Source of the DNA: Streptococcus mitis
GTDB taxonomy: Bacteria > Bacillota > Bacilli > Lactobacillales > Streptococcaceae
Direction: 5' to 3'
NCBI RefSeq assembly: GCF_001281025.1
Contig: NZ_CP012646.1
Location: 835,001-899,000, forward strand
DNA: 64,000 nucleotides
A program made the translations under genes and the position numbers. A model generated the notes under the pieces. The model was not told where the DNA came from and made no database searches. It saw only the letters and a list, made by a program, of their open reading frames with translations. This document shows positions 36,142-45,399 of this stretch, one piece after another. Each line of letters opens with the position of its first letter. The stretch's first letter is position 1.

Positions 36142-37623
36142 TTGAAAACAAAGATTGGAAAAATTGGATTAGCAAGTATCTGTTTGCTCGGCTTGGCAGT
36201 TAGTCATGTAGCTGCAAATGAAACTGAAGTAGCAAAAACTTCGCAGGATGCAACGACAGTTTCAAGTAGTTCAGAGCAAAATCAGTCTTCTAATAAAACT
36301 CAAACGAGCGCAGGAGTAAAGACCAATGCTTCTGCCCACTGGGATGGGGATTATTATGTAAAGGCTGATGGTTCCAAAGCAAAGAGTGAGTGGATTTTTG
36401 ATAACTACTATAAGGCTTGGTTTTATATTAAGTCAGACGGTCGTTATGCTCAAAATGAGTGGCAGGGCAATTACTACCTAAAATCAGGTGGTTATATGGC
36501 TAAGAATGAATGGGTTTATGATAACGCCTATAAGAATTGGTTTTACCTGAAGTCTGATGGTTCTTATGCTAACCAGGAATGGCATTCTGTTGGAGGTAAA
36601 TGGTACTATTTTAAAAAATGGGGCTATTTAGCTAAAAGTCAATGGCAGGGAAGTTATTTCCTAAATAGTCAAGGTGCTATGATGCAAAATGAATGGCTTT
36701 ATGATCCAGCATATTCGTCTTATTTCTATCTCAAGTCCGATGGTTCTTATGCAAATCAAGAGTGGCAAAAGATAGACGGCAAGTGGTACTATTTCAAGAA
36801 GTGGGGGTACATGGCTCAAGATGAGTGGCATGGGGACTACTATCTTACTGAAAGTGGTGCTATGGCAACAGGTGAGTTAATTATGGATGATGCTCGCTAT
36901 ATTTTTTCTGACTCAGGTGAGTTAAAAGAAAAGAAAGACTTGAATGTTGGTTGGGTTTATCGAAATGGACACCGTTATTTCTTTAACCATCGTGAAGAAC
37001 AGGTCGGAACTGACCGTGCTAAGAAGGTTATTGATGTCAGTGAGCATAATGGCCGCATTAGTGATTGGAAAAAGGTTATCCAGGAAAATGGAGTTGATGG
37101 CGTTATTGTTCGCTTGGGATATAGTGGTGTAGAAGATAAGGAATTGGCTTATAATATTCAAGAATTTAATCGACTAGGCATTCCTTATGGTGTTTATCTT
37201 TATACCTATGCCGAAAATGAAACAGATGCTGAGAATGATGCTAAGCAGACTATTGAACTCTTGAAGAAATACAAGATGAACTTGTCTTATCCAATCTACT
37301 ATGATGTTGAAAATTGGGAGTATTTAAATAAGACCAAGAAAGCTCCGACCGACACAGCTACTTGGGTTAAAATTATCAATAAATATATGGAAACCATGAA
37401 GCATGCTGGTTACCAAAACGTGAAAGTTTATAGCTATCGTCAACTTTTGCAAACTCGTTTGAATCATCCTGATATTTTACAACATGTAAACTGGGTTGCA
37501 GCTTATACGGATGCGCTTGATTGGAATAATCCTCATTATTCAGGAGAAAAAGGATGGCAATATACTTCATCTGACTCTCTTAAAGGGATTCGAGGACGTG
37601 TGGATGTTAGCGTCTGGTATTAA
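36142..37623 (+). CDS. lytC: Choline-binding lysozyme LytC-like (GH25)
   Basis: A secreted muramidase of about 493 residues. A signal peptide (KTKIGKIGLASICLLGLAVSHVAA) is followed by a Ser/Thr-rich linker and about ten choline-binding-type repeats (WFYLKSDGSYANQEW, GKWYYFKKWGYMA) to about residue 290. A C-terminal GH25 domain carries the catalytic Asp in VIDVSEHNG (about 297) and the DxE pair in YYDVENWE (about 387). This repeats-first, enzyme-last order is that of pneumococcal LytC, which hydrolyses peptidoglycan of choline-decorated walls and takes part in fratricide. TTG 36142 is chosen because AGGAGAGG lies 6 nt upstream and gives a clean signal peptide; ATG 36109 sits in the tpiA terminator. 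Confidence 0.88.
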   Translation: MKTKIGKIGLASICLLGLAVSHVAANETEVAKTSQDATTVSSSSEQNQSSNKTQTSAGVKTNASAHWDGDYYVKADGSKAKSEWIFDNYYKAWFYIKSDGRYAQNEWQGNYYLKSGGYMAKNEWVYDNAYKNWFYLKSDGSYANQEWHSVGGKWYYFKKWGYLAKSQWQGSYFLNSQGAMMQNEWLYDPAYSSYFYLKSDGSYANQEWQKIDGKWYYFKKWGYMAQDEWHGDYYLTESGAMATGELIMDDARYIFSDSGELKEKKDLNVGWVYRNGHRYFFNHREEQVGTDRAKKVIDVSEHNGRISDWKKVIQENGVDGVIVRLGYSGVEDKELAYNIQEFNRLGIPYGVYLYTYAENETDAENDAKQTIELLKKYKMNLSYPIYYDVENWEYLNKTKKAPTDTATWVKIINKYMETMKHAGYQNVKVYSYRQLLQTRLNHPDILQHVNWVAAYTDALDWNNPHYSGEKGWQYTSSDSLKGIRGRVDVSVWY

Positions 37624-37636
37624 GATGTAAAACTGA

Positions 37637-37674
37637 GAAAAGAGTGTACATTTGTATGCTCTTTTCTTTATTTT
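37637..37674 (+). terminator. Intrinsic terminator after lytC
   Basis: GAAAAGAG pairs with CTCTTTTC across a 14-nt loop, followed by a T-rich tail. Confidence 0.7.
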
Positions 37675-37770
37675 ATCGCAGTTAAGGGAGTTTGAAAGGG
37701 ACTGTGTTTTATTCTAAAAAATTCTTAAATTATCAGTCTATTGCAACTTTTCTCATGTGAGTCATTTGGC

Positions 37771-37802
37771 TTGCTATTGGTTTTACTTAGTAGTATACTA
37801 AG
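37771..37802 (+). promoter_or_regulatory. dpr promoter with palindromic operator
   Basis: TTGCTA at 37771-37776, 17-bp spacer and TATACT at 37794-37799. A perfect inverted repeat CTTAGTA-GTA-TACTAAG covers the -10 (37786-37802). It is likely a repressor site; the protein is unidentified. Confidence 0.65.
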
Positions 37803-37854
37803 GTAGTAATCATTAAGAAGTGGTTACAAAAAATAATAAACGAGGTAAAATAAA

Positions 37855-38373
37855 ATGGTAGAATTGAAAAAAGAAGCAGTAAAAGACGTAACATCATTGA
37901 CAAAAGTAGCGCCAGTAGCATTGGCAAAAACAAAGGAAGTATTGAACCAAGCTGTTGCTGATTTGTACGTAGCTCACGTTGCTTTGCACCAAGTACACTG
38001 GTATATGCGCGGTCGTGGTTTTCTTGTGTGGCATCCAAAAATGGATGAATACATGGACAGCCTTGATGGCTATCTTGACGAAATCAGCGAACGTTTGATT
38101 ACACTTGGTGGCAGCCCATTCTCTACTTTGACAGAATTCCTTCAACATAGTGAAATCGAAGAAGAAGCTGGTGAATACCGTAATGTTGAAGAAAGCTTGG
38201 AACGTGTCCTAGATGTTTATCGTTATCTCATCACTCTGTTCCAAAAAGCTTTGGATGTTACTGATGAAGAAGGTGATGATGTGACAAACGATATCTTTGT
38301 TGGTGCTAAAGCTGAACTTGAGAAAACGGTTTGGATGCTTGCGGCAGAACTTGGACAAGCTCCCGGTTTGTAA
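37855..38373 (+). CDS. dpr: Dps-like peroxide resistance protein Dpr
   Basis: This 172-residue Dps-family ferritin-like protein forms dodecamers that oxidise and store Fe2+, preventing Fenton damage; in catalase-negative streptococci it is central to H2O2 and oxygen tolerance. The inter-subunit ferroxidase site is visible: [15 protein letters not shown] (His, about residues 42-56) and [21 protein letters not shown] (His, Asp and Glu, about 60-80). The N-terminal 25 residues are Lys/Ala-rich and probably flexible. The start is ATG 37855 after ACGAGG. A single gene with its own promoter and terminator; the 17-bp palindrome over the -10 suggests metal- or peroxide-responsive repression. Confidence 0.93.
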   Translation: MVELKKEAVKDVTSLTKVAPVALAKTKEVLNQAVADLYVAHVALHQVHWYMRGRGFLVWHPKMDEYMDSLDGYLDEISERLITLGGSPFSTLTEFLQHSEIEEEAGEYRNVEESLERVLDVYRYLITLFQKALDVTDEEGDDVTNDIFVGAKAELEKTVWMLAAELGQAPGL

Positions 38374-38392
38374 GAAATAGAATAATCATATA

Positions 38393-38427
38393 AAAATCTG
38401 TAGGATGCCTCTTACGGATTTTTTTCT
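38393..38427 (+). terminator. Intrinsic terminator after dpr
   Basis: AAATCTGTA pairs with TACGGATTT (one G-T pair), 10-nt loop, followed by TTTTTT. Confidence 0.8.
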
Positions 38428-38468
38428 ATTCTGTAAGCTATTCCAAACCAGTCTTTTTTTGAGTTTTT

Positions 38469-38477
38469 TGATAAAAT
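38469..38477 (+). promoter_or_regulatory. Extended -10 promoter of the dihydrofolate reductase gene
   Basis: TGATAAAAT at 38469-38477, 27 bp before the ATG. It probably also serves the small gene and clpX. Confidence 0.5.
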
Positions 38478-38504
38478 AGTACTATCAGTGAAAAGGATGG
38501 AAGC

Positions 38505-39011
38505 ATGACTAAGAAAATCGTAGCTATTTGGGCCCAGGATGAAGAGGGTGTGATTGGTAAGGACAATCGTCTGCCTTGGCATTTACCAGCAGAACTGCAA
38601 CACTTTAAAGAAACAACTCTGAATCATGCTATCTTGATGGGGCGTGTGACCTTTGACGGGATGGGGCGTCGCTTGCTTCCAAAACGGGAGACTTTGATTT
38701 TGACTCGTAACCCAGAAGAAAAGATAGATGGGGTTGCTACTTTTCACGATATCCAGTCTGTTCTAGACTGGTATCAGGGTCAAGACAAGAATCTCTATAT
38801 TATCGGTGGGAAGCAAATTTTTCAGGCTTTTGAGCCCTACCTTGATGAAGTGATTGTGACTCAAATTCATGCTCGGGTGGAAGGAGATACCTATTTTCCT
38901 GAGGAGTTTGACTTGTCTCTTTTTGAGACGGTTTCAAGCAAATCTTATACCAAAGATGACAAAAATCCTTATGATTTTACCATCCAATACCGCAAGAGAA
39001 AGGAAGTCTAA
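38505..39011 (+). CDS. folA: Dihydrofolate reductase
   Basis: DHFR reduces dihydrofolate to tetrahydrofolate with NADPH and is the target of trimethoprim. This 168-residue enzyme shows [15 protein letters not shown] (about residues 17-31, Met20-type loop and catalytic acidic residue), the [10 protein letters not shown] cofactor loop (about 46-55) and [12 protein letters not shown] (about 98-109). Residue 100 is Ile; in pneumococcus the I100L change is the main cause of trimethoprim resistance, so this allele looks susceptible at that site. The start is ATG 38505 with AAAAGGATGG. The stop overlaps the ATG of the following small gene by one base. Confidence 0.95.
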   Translation: MTKKIVAIWAQDEEGVIGKDNRLPWHLPAELQHFKETTLNHAILMGRVTFDGMGRRLLPKRETLILTRNPEEKIDGVATFHDIQSVLDWYQGQDKNLYIIGGKQIFQAFEPYLDEVIVTQIHARVEGDTYFPEEFDLSLFETVSSKSYTKDDKNPYDFTIQYRKRKEV

Positions 39012-39181
39012 TGGAACGTAGTATATTTGGTTTTTTCACAGCCATGCTGTGTTTGGTCTGCTTACTTGCAGGAGTACAGGCTTTTCGTAAAAAGCGCTAT
39101 GGACTTTCTGTCCTGCTCTGGTTAAATGCCTTTACCAATTTGGTCAATAGTATCCATGCTTTTTACATGACCTTATTTTAG
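39011..39181 (+). CDS. Small membrane protein, 56 residues, between folA and clpX
   Basis: This short gene begins at an ATG that shares its A with the folA stop codon (TAATG), a classic coupling arrangement. The product has two hydrophobic segments: residues 5-22 (IFGFFTAMLCLVCLLAGV) and about 32-54 (SVLLWLNAFTNLVNS and on), joined by a basic loop FRKKRYG, so both ends are predicted to lie outside or the protein forms a hairpin in the membrane. From memory a gene of the same size sits here in pneumococcus, which argues that it is real. No function is known, and no family motif is seen. Confidence 0.75.
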   Translation: MERSIFGFFTAMLCLVCLLAGVQAFRKKRYGLSVLLWLNAFTNLVNSIHAFYMTLF

Positions 39182-39217
39182 ATAGAATGACAGTATAGAA
39201 TAGAACGGAAGGAAATC

Positions 39218-40450
39218 ATGCCTACAAATAGGAATAATGATATGATGGTTTATTGCTCATTTTGTGGCAAAAGCCAGGAAGAAGTACAAAAAATAATCGC
39301 AGGTAACAACGCCTTTATCTGTAATGAATGTGTGGAGTTGGCCCAGGAAATTATTCGGGAGGAGTTGGCTGAGGAAGTCTTGGCAGACTTGTCTGAAGTT
39401 CCAAAACCAATCGAACTTCTCCATATCTTGAACCACTACGTAATCGGTCAAGATCGTGCCAAGCGTGCCTTGGCAGTAGCTGTTTACAACCATTACAAAC
39501 GCATCAATTTCCACGATACGCGTGAAGAGTCAGAAGATGTGGATTTGCAGAAGTCAAACATCTTGATGATTGGCCCAACTGGTTCGGGGAAAACTTTCCT
39601 TGCTCAGACCTTGGCTAAGAGCTTGAATGTACCTTTTGCAATTGCGGATGCGACAGCTCTTACGGAGGCTGGTTATGTAGGTGAGGATGTGGAAAATATC
39701 CTCCTCAAACTCTTGCAGGCTGCTGACTTTAACATTGAACGTGCAGAGCGTGGCATTATCTACGTGGATGAAATTGACAAGATTGCTAAGAAGAGCGAGA
39801 ACGTGTCTATCACACGTGATGTTTCTGGTGAAGGGGTGCAACAAGCCCTTCTCAAGATTATCGAGGGAACAGTTGCAAGCGTGCCGCCTCAAGGTGGACG
39901 TAAACATCCACAACAAGAGATGATTCAAGTGGATACTAAAAATATCCTCTTCATCGTGGGTGGTGCCTTTGATGGTATTGAAGAAATCGTCAAACAACGT
40001 CTGGGTGAAAAAGTCATCGGATTTGGTCAAAACAATAAGGCGATTGACGAAAACAGCTCTTACATGCAAGAAATTATCGCAGAAGATATTCAAAAATTTG
40101 GTATTATCCCTGAGTTGATTGGACGCTTGCCAGTCTTTGCAGCTCTTGAGCAATTGACTGTTGATGACTTGGTTCGTATTTTGAAAGAGCCAAGAAATGC
40201 CTTGGTCAAACAGTACCAAACCTTGCTATCTTATGATGACGTTGAGTTGGAATTTGACGACGAAGCTCTTCAAGAGATTGCCAATAAGGCCATTGAACGC
40301 AAAACGGGTGCGCGTGGTCTTCGCTCGATTATTGAAGAAACCATGTTAGATGTCATGTTTGAAGTGCCGAGTCAGGAAAATGTGAAATTGGTCCGTATCA
40401 CAAAAGAAGCTGTCGATGGAACAGATAAACCAATCCTAGAAACAGCCTAG
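39218..40450 (+). CDS. clpX: ATP-dependent Clp protease ATP-binding subunit ClpX
   Basis: ClpX is the AAA+ unfoldase that feeds tagged substrates into ClpP. All parts are present in 410 residues: an N-terminal zinc-binding domain with CSFCGKS and CNEC (about residues 13-40), Walker A GPTGSGKT (about 118-125), Walker [11 protein letters not shown] (about 184-193), the pore and RKH-like regions, sensor 2 in the [11 protein letters not shown] segment (about 367-377), and the IGF loop for ClpP docking near IGFGQNNKA (267). The start is ATG 39218 with GGAAGG. engB follows immediately, a conserved pairing in streptococci. clpX is usually essential in this genus. Confidence 0.97.
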   Translation: MPTNRNNDMMVYCSFCGKSQEEVQKIIAGNNAFICNECVELAQEIIREELAEEVLADLSEVPKPIELLHILNHYVIGQDRAKRALAVAVYNHYKRINFHDTREESEDVDLQKSNILMIGPTGSGKTFLAQTLAKSLNVPFAIADATALTEAGYVGEDVENILLKLLQAADFNIERAERGIIYVDEIDKIAKKSENVSITRDVSGEGVQQALLKIIEGTVASVPPQGGRKHPQQEMIQVDTKNILFIVGGAFDGIEEIVKQRLGEKVIGFGQNNKAIDENSSYMQEIIAEDIQKFGIIPELIGRLPVFAALEQLTVDDLVRILKEPRNALVKQYQTLLSYDDVELEFDDEALQEIANKAIERKTGARGLRSIIEETMLDVMFEVPSQENVKLVRITKEAVDGTDKPILETA

Positions 40451-40458
40451 AGGTGACT

Positions 40459-41046
40459 ATGGAACTTAATACACACAATGCTGAAATCTTGCTCAGTGCG
40501 GCTAATAAGTCCCACTATCCGCAGGATGAACTTCCAGAGATTGCTCTAGCAGGACGTTCAAATGTTGGTAAATCTAGCTTTATCAACACAATGCTGAACC
40601 GCAAGAATCTAGCCCGAACATCAGGTAAACCTGGTAAAACCCAGCTTCTTAATTTCTTTAACATTGACGACAAGATGCGCTTTGTGGATGTTCCTGGTTA
40701 TGGCTATGCCCGTGTTTCTAAAAAGGAACGTGAAAAGTGGGGGCGAATGATAGAGGAGTACTTAACGACTCGGGAAAATCTCCGTGCAGTGGTCAGTCTA
40801 GTTGACCTTCGTCATGATCCGTCAGCAGATGATGTGCAGATGTACGAATTTCTCAAGTATTATGAGATTCCAGTCATCATTGTGGCAACCAAGGCGGACA
40901 AGATTCCTCGTGGTAAATGGAACAAGCATGAATCAGCAATCAAAAAGAAATTAAACTTTGACCCAAGTGACGACTTTATCCTCTTTTCATCTGTCAACAA
41001 GGCAGGGATGGATGAGGCTTGGGATGCAATCTTAGAAAAATTGTGA
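40459..41046 (+). CDS. engB: Ribosome biogenesis GTPase EngB (YsxC)
   Basis: EngB/YsxC is an essential TRAFAC-class GTPase involved in late assembly of the 50S subunit. In 195 residues it shows G1 GRSNVGKSS (about 29-37), G2 around [10 protein letters not shown]3 DVPGYG (about 74-79), G4 TKAD (about 142-145) and G5 FSSVNK. ATG 40459 is chosen because AGAGGTG directly precedes it and this gives the standard N-terminus; a GTG at 40453 is part of that ribosome site. It is coupled to clpX (8 bp gap) and precedes ridA by 10 bp. Confidence 0.95.
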   Translation: MELNTHNAEILLSAANKSHYPQDELPEIALAGRSNVGKSSFINTMLNRKNLARTSGKPGKTQLLNFFNIDDKMRFVDVPGYGYARVSKKEREKWGRMIEEYLTTRENLRAVVSLVDLRHDPSADDVQMYEFLKYYEIPVIIVATKADKIPRGKWNKHESAIKKKLNFDPSDDFILFSSVNKAGMDEAWDAILEKL

Positions 41047-41056
41047 GGAAAAGAAA

Positions 41057-41437
41057 ATGGCAAAAACAATTCATACAGATAAGGCCCCAAAGGCTATCGG
41101 ACCATATGTTCAAGGAAAAATCGTTGGCAACCTTTTGTTTGCTAGCGGTCAAGTGCCCCTATCTCCTGAAACTGGGGAAATCGTTGGAGAAACGATCCAA
41201 GAACAGACAGAACAAGTCTTGAAAAACATCGGTGCTATTTTGGCTGAAGCAGGAACAGATTTTGACCATGTTGTCAAAACAACTTGCTTCTTGAGCGATA
41301 TGAACGACTTTGTTCCTTTTAACGAGGTTTACCAAACGGCCTTTAAAGAGGAATTTCCAGCTCGTTCAGCTGTGGAGGTAGCTCGTCTTCCTCGTGATGT
41401 AAAAGTCGAAATCGAAGTCATCGCAGAGATTGGATAA
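41057..41437 (+). CDS. ridA: RidA family enamine/imine deaminase
   Basis: This 126-residue protein is of the RidA (YjgF/YER057c/UK114) family. RidA trimers hydrolyse reactive 2-aminoacrylate and related imines released by PLP enzymes such as threonine dehydratase, protecting other PLP enzymes. Signature segments are KAIGPYVQGKIVGNLLFASGQ (N-terminal third) and the C-terminal FPARSAVEVARLPRDVKVEIE containing the Arg that binds the substrate carboxylate. The start is ATG 41057 with GAGGAAAAG. It is last in the clpX-engB-ridA run and is followed by a terminator. Confidence 0.93.
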   Translation: MAKTIHTDKAPKAIGPYVQGKIVGNLLFASGQVPLSPETGEIVGETIQEQTEQVLKNIGAILAEAGTDFDHVVKTTCFLSDMNDFVPFNEVYQTAFKEEFPARSAVEVARLPRDVKVEIEVIAEIG

Positions 41438-41444
41438 GCTAGTT

Positions 41445-41471
41445 GAAGTTTGGTGTTGCCAAACTTCTTTT
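41445..41471 (+). terminator. Intrinsic terminator between ridA and rapZ
   Basis: GAAGTTTGG pairs with CCAAACTTC around a 5-nt loop, then TTTT. The short T-run may allow partial read-through into rapZ. Confidence 0.75.
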
Positions 41472-41488
41472 GATATAAGGAGAAAAAG

Positions 41489-42379
41489 ATGACAAAGAAA
41501 CAACTTCACTTGGTGATTGTGACAGGAATGAGTGGTGCAGGGAAAACAGTTGCTATTCAGTCCTTCGAAGATTTGGGTTATTTTACTATTGATAATATGC
41601 CGCCAGCTCTCTTGCCTAAGTTTTTGCAGTTGGTGGAAACAAAGGAAGACGACCATAAGTTGGCCTTGGTAGTAGATATGCGTAGCCGTTCTTTCTTCTC
41701 AGAGATTCAAGCTGTTTTGGATGAGTTGGAAAATCAAGATGATTTGGATTTCAAAATCCTCTTTTTGGATGCTGCAGATAAGGAATTGGTCGCGCGCTAC
41801 AAGGAAACCAGACGAAGTCACCCACTAGCAGCTGACGGTCGGATTTTGGATGGAATTAAGCTGGAACGTGAACTCTTAGCACCACTGAAAAACATGAGCC
41901 AAAATGTTGTGGATACGACAGAACTCACTCCACGTGAACTGCGTAAAACCATTGCAGAGCAGTTTGCGGATCAGGAACAAGCCCAGTCTTTCCGTATCGA
42001 AGTCATGTCTTTTGGCTTTAAATATGGAATCCCGATTGATGCAGATTTAGTCTTTGATGTCCGATTCTTGCCAAATCCCTACTACCTACCAGAACTGAGA
42101 AACCAAACGGGTGTGGATGAACCAGTTTATGACTATGTCATGAATCATCCTGAGTCAGAAGACTTTTATCAACATTTGTTGGCCTTGATTGAGCCGATTT
42201 TGCCAAGTTACCAAAAGGAAGGGAAGTCTGTTTTGACTATTGCCATGGGTTGTACGGGTGGACAACACCGTAGTGTGGCCTTTGCTAAACGCTTGGCGCA
42301 GGACTTATCCAAGAATTGGCCTGTCAATGAAGGGCATCGAGACAAAGACCGAAGAAAGGAAACGGTAAACCGTTCATGA
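41489..42379 (+). CDS. rapZ: RapZ-family nucleotide-binding protein (YvcJ)
   Basis: This 296-residue P-loop protein has Walker A GMSGAGKT at about residues 11-18 and a second conserved C-terminal domain ([33 protein letters not shown]) that in RapZ binds regulatory RNA or metabolites. In E. coli RapZ controls glmS through sRNAs; in Firmicutes YvcJ hydrolyses nucleotides and its role is less clear. The gene is the first of the conserved rapZ-yvcK-whiA trio, with the yvcK start overlapping its stop by 4 bp (ATGA). The start is ATG 41489 with AAGGAG. Confidence 0.93.
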   Translation: MTKKQLHLVIVTGMSGAGKTVAIQSFEDLGYFTIDNMPPALLPKFLQLVETKEDDHKLALVVDMRSRSFFSEIQAVLDELENQDDLDFKILFLDAADKELVARYKETRRSHPLAADGRILDGIKLERELLAPLKNMSQNVVDTTELTPRELRKTIAEQFADQEQAQSFRIEVMSFGFKYGIPIDADLVFDVRFLPNPYYLPELRNQTGVDEPVYDYVMNHPESEDFYQHLLALIEPILPSYQKEGKSVLTIAMGCTGGQHRSVAFAKRLAQDLSKNWPVNEGHRDKDRRKETVNRS

Positions 42380-43353
42380 GAAAACCAAAGATAACGGTGA
42401 TTGGTGGAGGGACTGGAATCCCCGTCATTTTAAAAAGTCTGCGTGAAAAAGATGTGGAAATCGCTGCTATCGTAACGGTGGCAGATGATGGTGGTTCATC
42501 AGGTGAACTCCGAAAAAATATGCAACAATTGACACCGCCAGGTGATCTTCGTAATGTCCTTGTGGCCATGTCGGATATGCCTAAGTTTTATGAGAAGGTC
42601 TTTCAGTACCGCTTTTCTGAAGATGCGGGAGCCTTTGCTGGCCATCCATTGGGAAATCTCATTATCGCTGGCCTGTCAGAAATGCAGGGTTCGACCTATA
42701 ATGCCATGCAGTTACTGAGCAAATTTTTCCATACAACAGGGAAAATTTATCCTTCCAGTGATCATCCTTTGACCCTGCATGCAGTCTTTCAGGATGGGAC
42801 AGAAGTGGCTGGAGAGAGCCATATTGCAGACCATCCAGGCATGATTGACCATGTTTATGTGACCAATACCCTCAACGATGATACGCCTCTGGCTAGCCGT
42901 CGAGTGGTGCAGACCATTCTTGAAAGTGATATGATTGTCCTCGGACCTGGTTCCCTCTTTACCTCTATTTTGCCCAATATCGTGATTAAGGAAATAGGGC
43001 AGGCGCTTTTGAAAACCAAGGCAGAAATCGCCTATGTCTGTAATATCATGACCCAACGTGGGGAGACTGAACACTTTACAGATAGTGACCACGTGGAAGT
43101 CTTGCATCGTCACCTTGGCCGACCTTTTATCGATACTGTCTTGGTGAATATCGAAAAAGTGCCTCAGGAATACATGAATTCCAATCGCTTTGATGAATAC
43201 TTGGTGCAAGTGGAACATGATTTTGCTGGTCTTAATAAGCAAGTTCCGCGCGTGATTTCATCCAACTTCCTCCGTCTGGAAAATGGTGGTGCCTTCCACG
43301 ATGGGGATTTGCTCGTGGATGAGTTGATGCGGATTATACAGGTGAGAAAATGA
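42376..43353 (+). CDS. yvcK: Gluconeogenesis/cell-shape factor YvcK (CofD-like)
   Basis: YvcK belongs to the CofD/UPF0052 family. It binds UDP-sugars such as UDP-GlcNAc and is needed for cell shape and central-carbon adaptation in Bacillus and Listeria. In this 325-residue protein the N-terminal [15 protein letters not shown] (about residues 9-23) is the nucleotide-binding loop. [11 protein letters not shown] (about 37-47), [11 protein letters not shown] and [13 protein letters not shown] (about 197-209) are hallmark motifs. It overlaps both neighbours by 4 bp, so translation of rapZ, yvcK and whiA is coupled. It is cytoplasmic; no membrane segment is seen. Confidence 0.94.
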   Translation: MRKPKITVIGGGTGIPVILKSLREKDVEIAAIVTVADDGGSSGELRKNMQQLTPPGDLRNVLVAMSDMPKFYEKVFQYRFSEDAGAFAGHPLGNLIIAGLSEMQGSTYNAMQLLSKFFHTTGKIYPSSDHPLTLHAVFQDGTEVAGESHIADHPGMIDHVYVTNTLNDDTPLASRRVVQTILESDMIVLGPGSLFTSILPNIVIKEIGQALLKTKAEIAYVCNIMTQRGETEHFTDSDHVEVLHRHLGRPFIDTVLVNIEKVPQEYMNSNRFDEYLVQVEHDFAGLNKQVPRVISSNFLRLENGGAFHDGDLLVDELMRIIQVRK

Positions 43354-44261
43354 GTTTCACAGTAGCAGTAAAAGAAGAAATCCTAGGTCAGCACCATCTG
43401 AGCCGGCATGAATTATCTGCCATTATCAAAATGTCTGGCAGTATCGGTCTCTCGACTTCGGGCTTGACATTGTCCGTCGTGACAGAAAACGCCAAACTGG
43501 CTCGTCACCTCTATGAGTCCTTTCTCCATTTCTACGAAATCAAATCAGAAATTCGCCATCACCAAAGAAGTAATCTTCGTAAGAATCGGGTCTATACCGT
43601 TTTTACAGATGAAAAGGTGCAGGACCTTCTGAGTGATTTGCACTTGGCAGACTCCTTTTTTGGCCTAGAAACGGGTATTGATGGGGCGATTTTATCGGAT
43701 GAGGAAGCCGGTCGTGCCTATCTTTGTGGCGCTTTCTTGGCAAATGGAAGCATTCGTGACCCTGAGTCAGGCAAGTACCAGTTGGAAATCAGTTCTGTTT
43801 ATTTGGACCACGCGCAAGGGCTTGCCTCTCTTCTCCAGCAATTTTTGCTGGATGCCAAGGTGCTTGAGCGCAAGAAGGGGGCTGTAACCTACCTCCAGCG
43901 TGCCGAAGACATTATGGACTTTTTGATAGTAATCGGAGCCATGCAGGCGCGTGATGATTTTGAGCGAGTTAAGATTTTGCGAGAAACTCGTAACGACCTC
44001 AATCGGGCCAATAATGCCGAGACAGCCAATATTGCTCGGACAGTTTCTGCCAGCATGAAGACTATCAATAATATCAGTAAAATCAAAGATATCATGGGCT
44101 TAGAAAATCTGCCAGTGGATTTGCAGGAAGTAGCGCAGTTGCGGATTCAGCACCCAGACTACTCTATCCAGCAGTTAGCAGATAGCCTCAGCAATCCCCT
44201 TACAAAAAGTGGTGTCAACCACAGACTTAGAAAAATAAACAAGATTGCGGATGAATTATAA
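43350..44261 (+). CDS. whiA: Sporulation regulator homologue WhiA
   Basis: WhiA is a DNA-binding protein that combines an N-terminal LAGLIDADG homing-endonuclease-like fold, catalytically inactive, with a C-terminal helix-turn-helix. In this 303-residue protein the LAGLIDADG-like region includes [20 protein letters not shown] (about residues 115-134). The C-terminal HTH lies at about 255-295 ([33 protein letters not shown]). In non-sporulating Firmicutes WhiA affects division and chromosome segregation rather than sporulation. It is the third gene of the coupled trio and ends at a strong hairpin shared with the convergent reductase gene. Confidence 0.94.
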   Translation: MSFTVAVKEEILGQHHLSRHELSAIIKMSGSIGLSTSGLTLSVVTENAKLARHLYESFLHFYEIKSEIRHHQRSNLRKNRVYTVFTDEKVQDLLSDLHLADSFFGLETGIDGAILSDEEAGRAYLCGAFLANGSIRDPESGKYQLEISSVYLDHAQGLASLLQQFLLDAKVLERKKGAVTYLQRAEDIMDFLIVIGAMQARDDFERVKILRETRNDLNRANNAETANIARTVSASMKTINNISKIKDIMGLENLPVDLQEVAQLRIQHPDYSIQQLADSLSNPLTKSGVNHRLRKINKIADEL

Positions 44262-44262
44262 A

Positions 44263-44296
44263 ACCACGAATCGTAGGACTCGTGGTTCTTTTTTAT
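44263..44296 (+). terminator. Bidirectional terminator between whiA and the reductase gene
   Basis: ACCACGA pairs with TCGTGGT, with extra A/T pairs at the base and T-runs on both strands. It lies between converging genes and overlaps the reductase stop. Confidence 0.8.
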
Positions 44297-45261
44297 AAAC
44301 TAGTTGAGTGTTTTGGTTGTACTTTTTGCTCTGGGTCAATGTAGTTGATGGCATTGTTGACAGCGGTTGGTGCTTCTCCAAGCCCTGTCGCAATCAGATC
44401 AATTTTTCCGTCATAGTAGCAGCAGTCACCAATAGCATAGATACCTGCTTGGCTGGATTCCTGTTTGCTGTTGACGATAATCTTGTGGCGGTTGAGGTCT
44501 AGACCCCAGTTTTTAAGGTTACCAACAGAAGATTTGAAACCATAGTTGACAAAGAGGTGATCTAAGTCAATCGTTTCTGTCTCATCAGATTTGACTTTTG
44601 TGATTTCAAGTTTATCGAGCCTTTTTCCATCTCCAAGGAGTTGGCTCGGGACGAATGGTGTCTTGATGGTCACAGAAGATTCCTGCAAGGCTTGGACACT
44701 GTGTTCCAAGGCACGGAAATTATCTCTGCGGTGAACAAGGGTGGTTGGTGAAATTTTTTCAAAAGCCAAAGCCCAATCTACAGCTGAGTCCCCACCACCC
44801 AGAATCGTCACTTTCTTACCAGCGTATTGCTGGATGTTGGAAACGTGGTAATGGATATTTTCATAGCCTTCAACGCCTTCTAGTTCCAGCGGACGTGGTT
44901 TGAAGGCACCGCCACCCATAGCGATGATAACAGTTTTAGACAGGTGACTTCCTTTAGAAGTTGTGATGACAAATCCTTCTTCTTGTTTTTCAATCTCAAG
45001 AACCGTTTCATTGAGATGAATGGGGGTATCAAAGCCGTTTAATTGCTCGATTAGACGGTTGGTCAATTCTTCTCCAGTCAGGTTTGGGAAACCTGGGACG
45101 TCTAAAATTTCCTTTTCAGGATAGAGAATAGCAGGTTGTCCACCTAGTTGTGGAAGGGAGTCGATGATTTGGACCTTGGCTTGGCGTAGATGTGCATAGA
45201 AGGTTGCAAAAAGCCCGACGGGACCACCACCTACAATGGTAATATCATAGAGTTGAGACAT
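44293..45261 (-). CDS. Ferredoxin--NADP reductase, thioredoxin-reductase-like type
   Basis: This 322-residue flavoprotein has two dinucleotide-binding motifs: an N-terminal FAD site GGGPVGLFATFYA (about residues 11-23) and an NADPH site ILGGGDSAVDWAL (about 153-165), plus the C-terminal FAD motif AIGDCCYYDGK. The CxxC redox pair of true thioredoxin reductases is absent at the position after the NADPH motif. That, with the length, places it in the ferredoxin/flavodoxin-NADP reductase type 2 group. The electron partner is not in this window. It reads against its neighbours; the start at 45261 has AAAGGAG upstream on the minus strand. Confidence 0.88.
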   Translation of the reverse strand: MSQLYDITIVGGGPVGLFATFYAHLRQAKVQIIDSLPQLGGQPAILYPEKEILDVPGFPNLTGEELTNRLIEQLNGFDTPIHLNETVLEIEKQEEGFVITTSKGSHLSKTVIIAMGGGAFKPRPLELEGVEGYENIHYHVSNIQQYAGKKVTILGGGDSAVDWALAFEKISPTTLVHRRDNFRALEHSVQALQESSVTIKTPFVPSQLLGDGKRLDKLEITKVKSDETETIDLDHLFVNYGFKSSVGNLKNWGLDLNRHKIIVNSKQESSQAGIYAIGDCCYYDGKIDLIATGLGEAPTAVNNAINYIDPEQKVQPKHSTSL

Positions 45262-45291
45262 GGTTTCTCCTTTGTTTTTTCTAGTCAGTTT

Positions 45292-45320
45292 ATTTTATCA
45301 TATTTTTTCTTTAATTTAAA
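45292..45320 (-). promoter_or_regulatory. Promoter of the ferredoxin--NADP reductase gene
   Basis: On the minus strand TTTAAA and TAAAAT are spaced 17 bp, and the -10 has a TG extension (TGATAAAAT). Confidence 0.55.
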
Positions 45321-45354
45321 ATGAAGTAGGATAGGGAAAAAAATGCCAGAAAAA

Positions 45355-45363
45355 TGGTATAAT
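45355..45363 (+). promoter_or_regulatory. Extended -10 promoter of the cdaA operon
   Basis: TGGTATAAT at 45355-45363. Because it lies downstream of the in-frame ATG 45343, it argues against that codon and for the start at 45400. Confidence 0.65.
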
Positions 45364-45399
45364 AGAAAGGAACGTGTTTGGACAGAGAGGAGACAGCAG

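Noticed and set aside
39554..40219. 221-codon open frame antisense to clpX
   Set aside because: The sense frame is an intact ClpX with all motifs. The antisense protein shows no family features and no ribosome site.
42712..43242. 176-codon open frame antisense to yvcK
   Set aside because: A shadow of a conserved gene; no start signal or recognisable motif.
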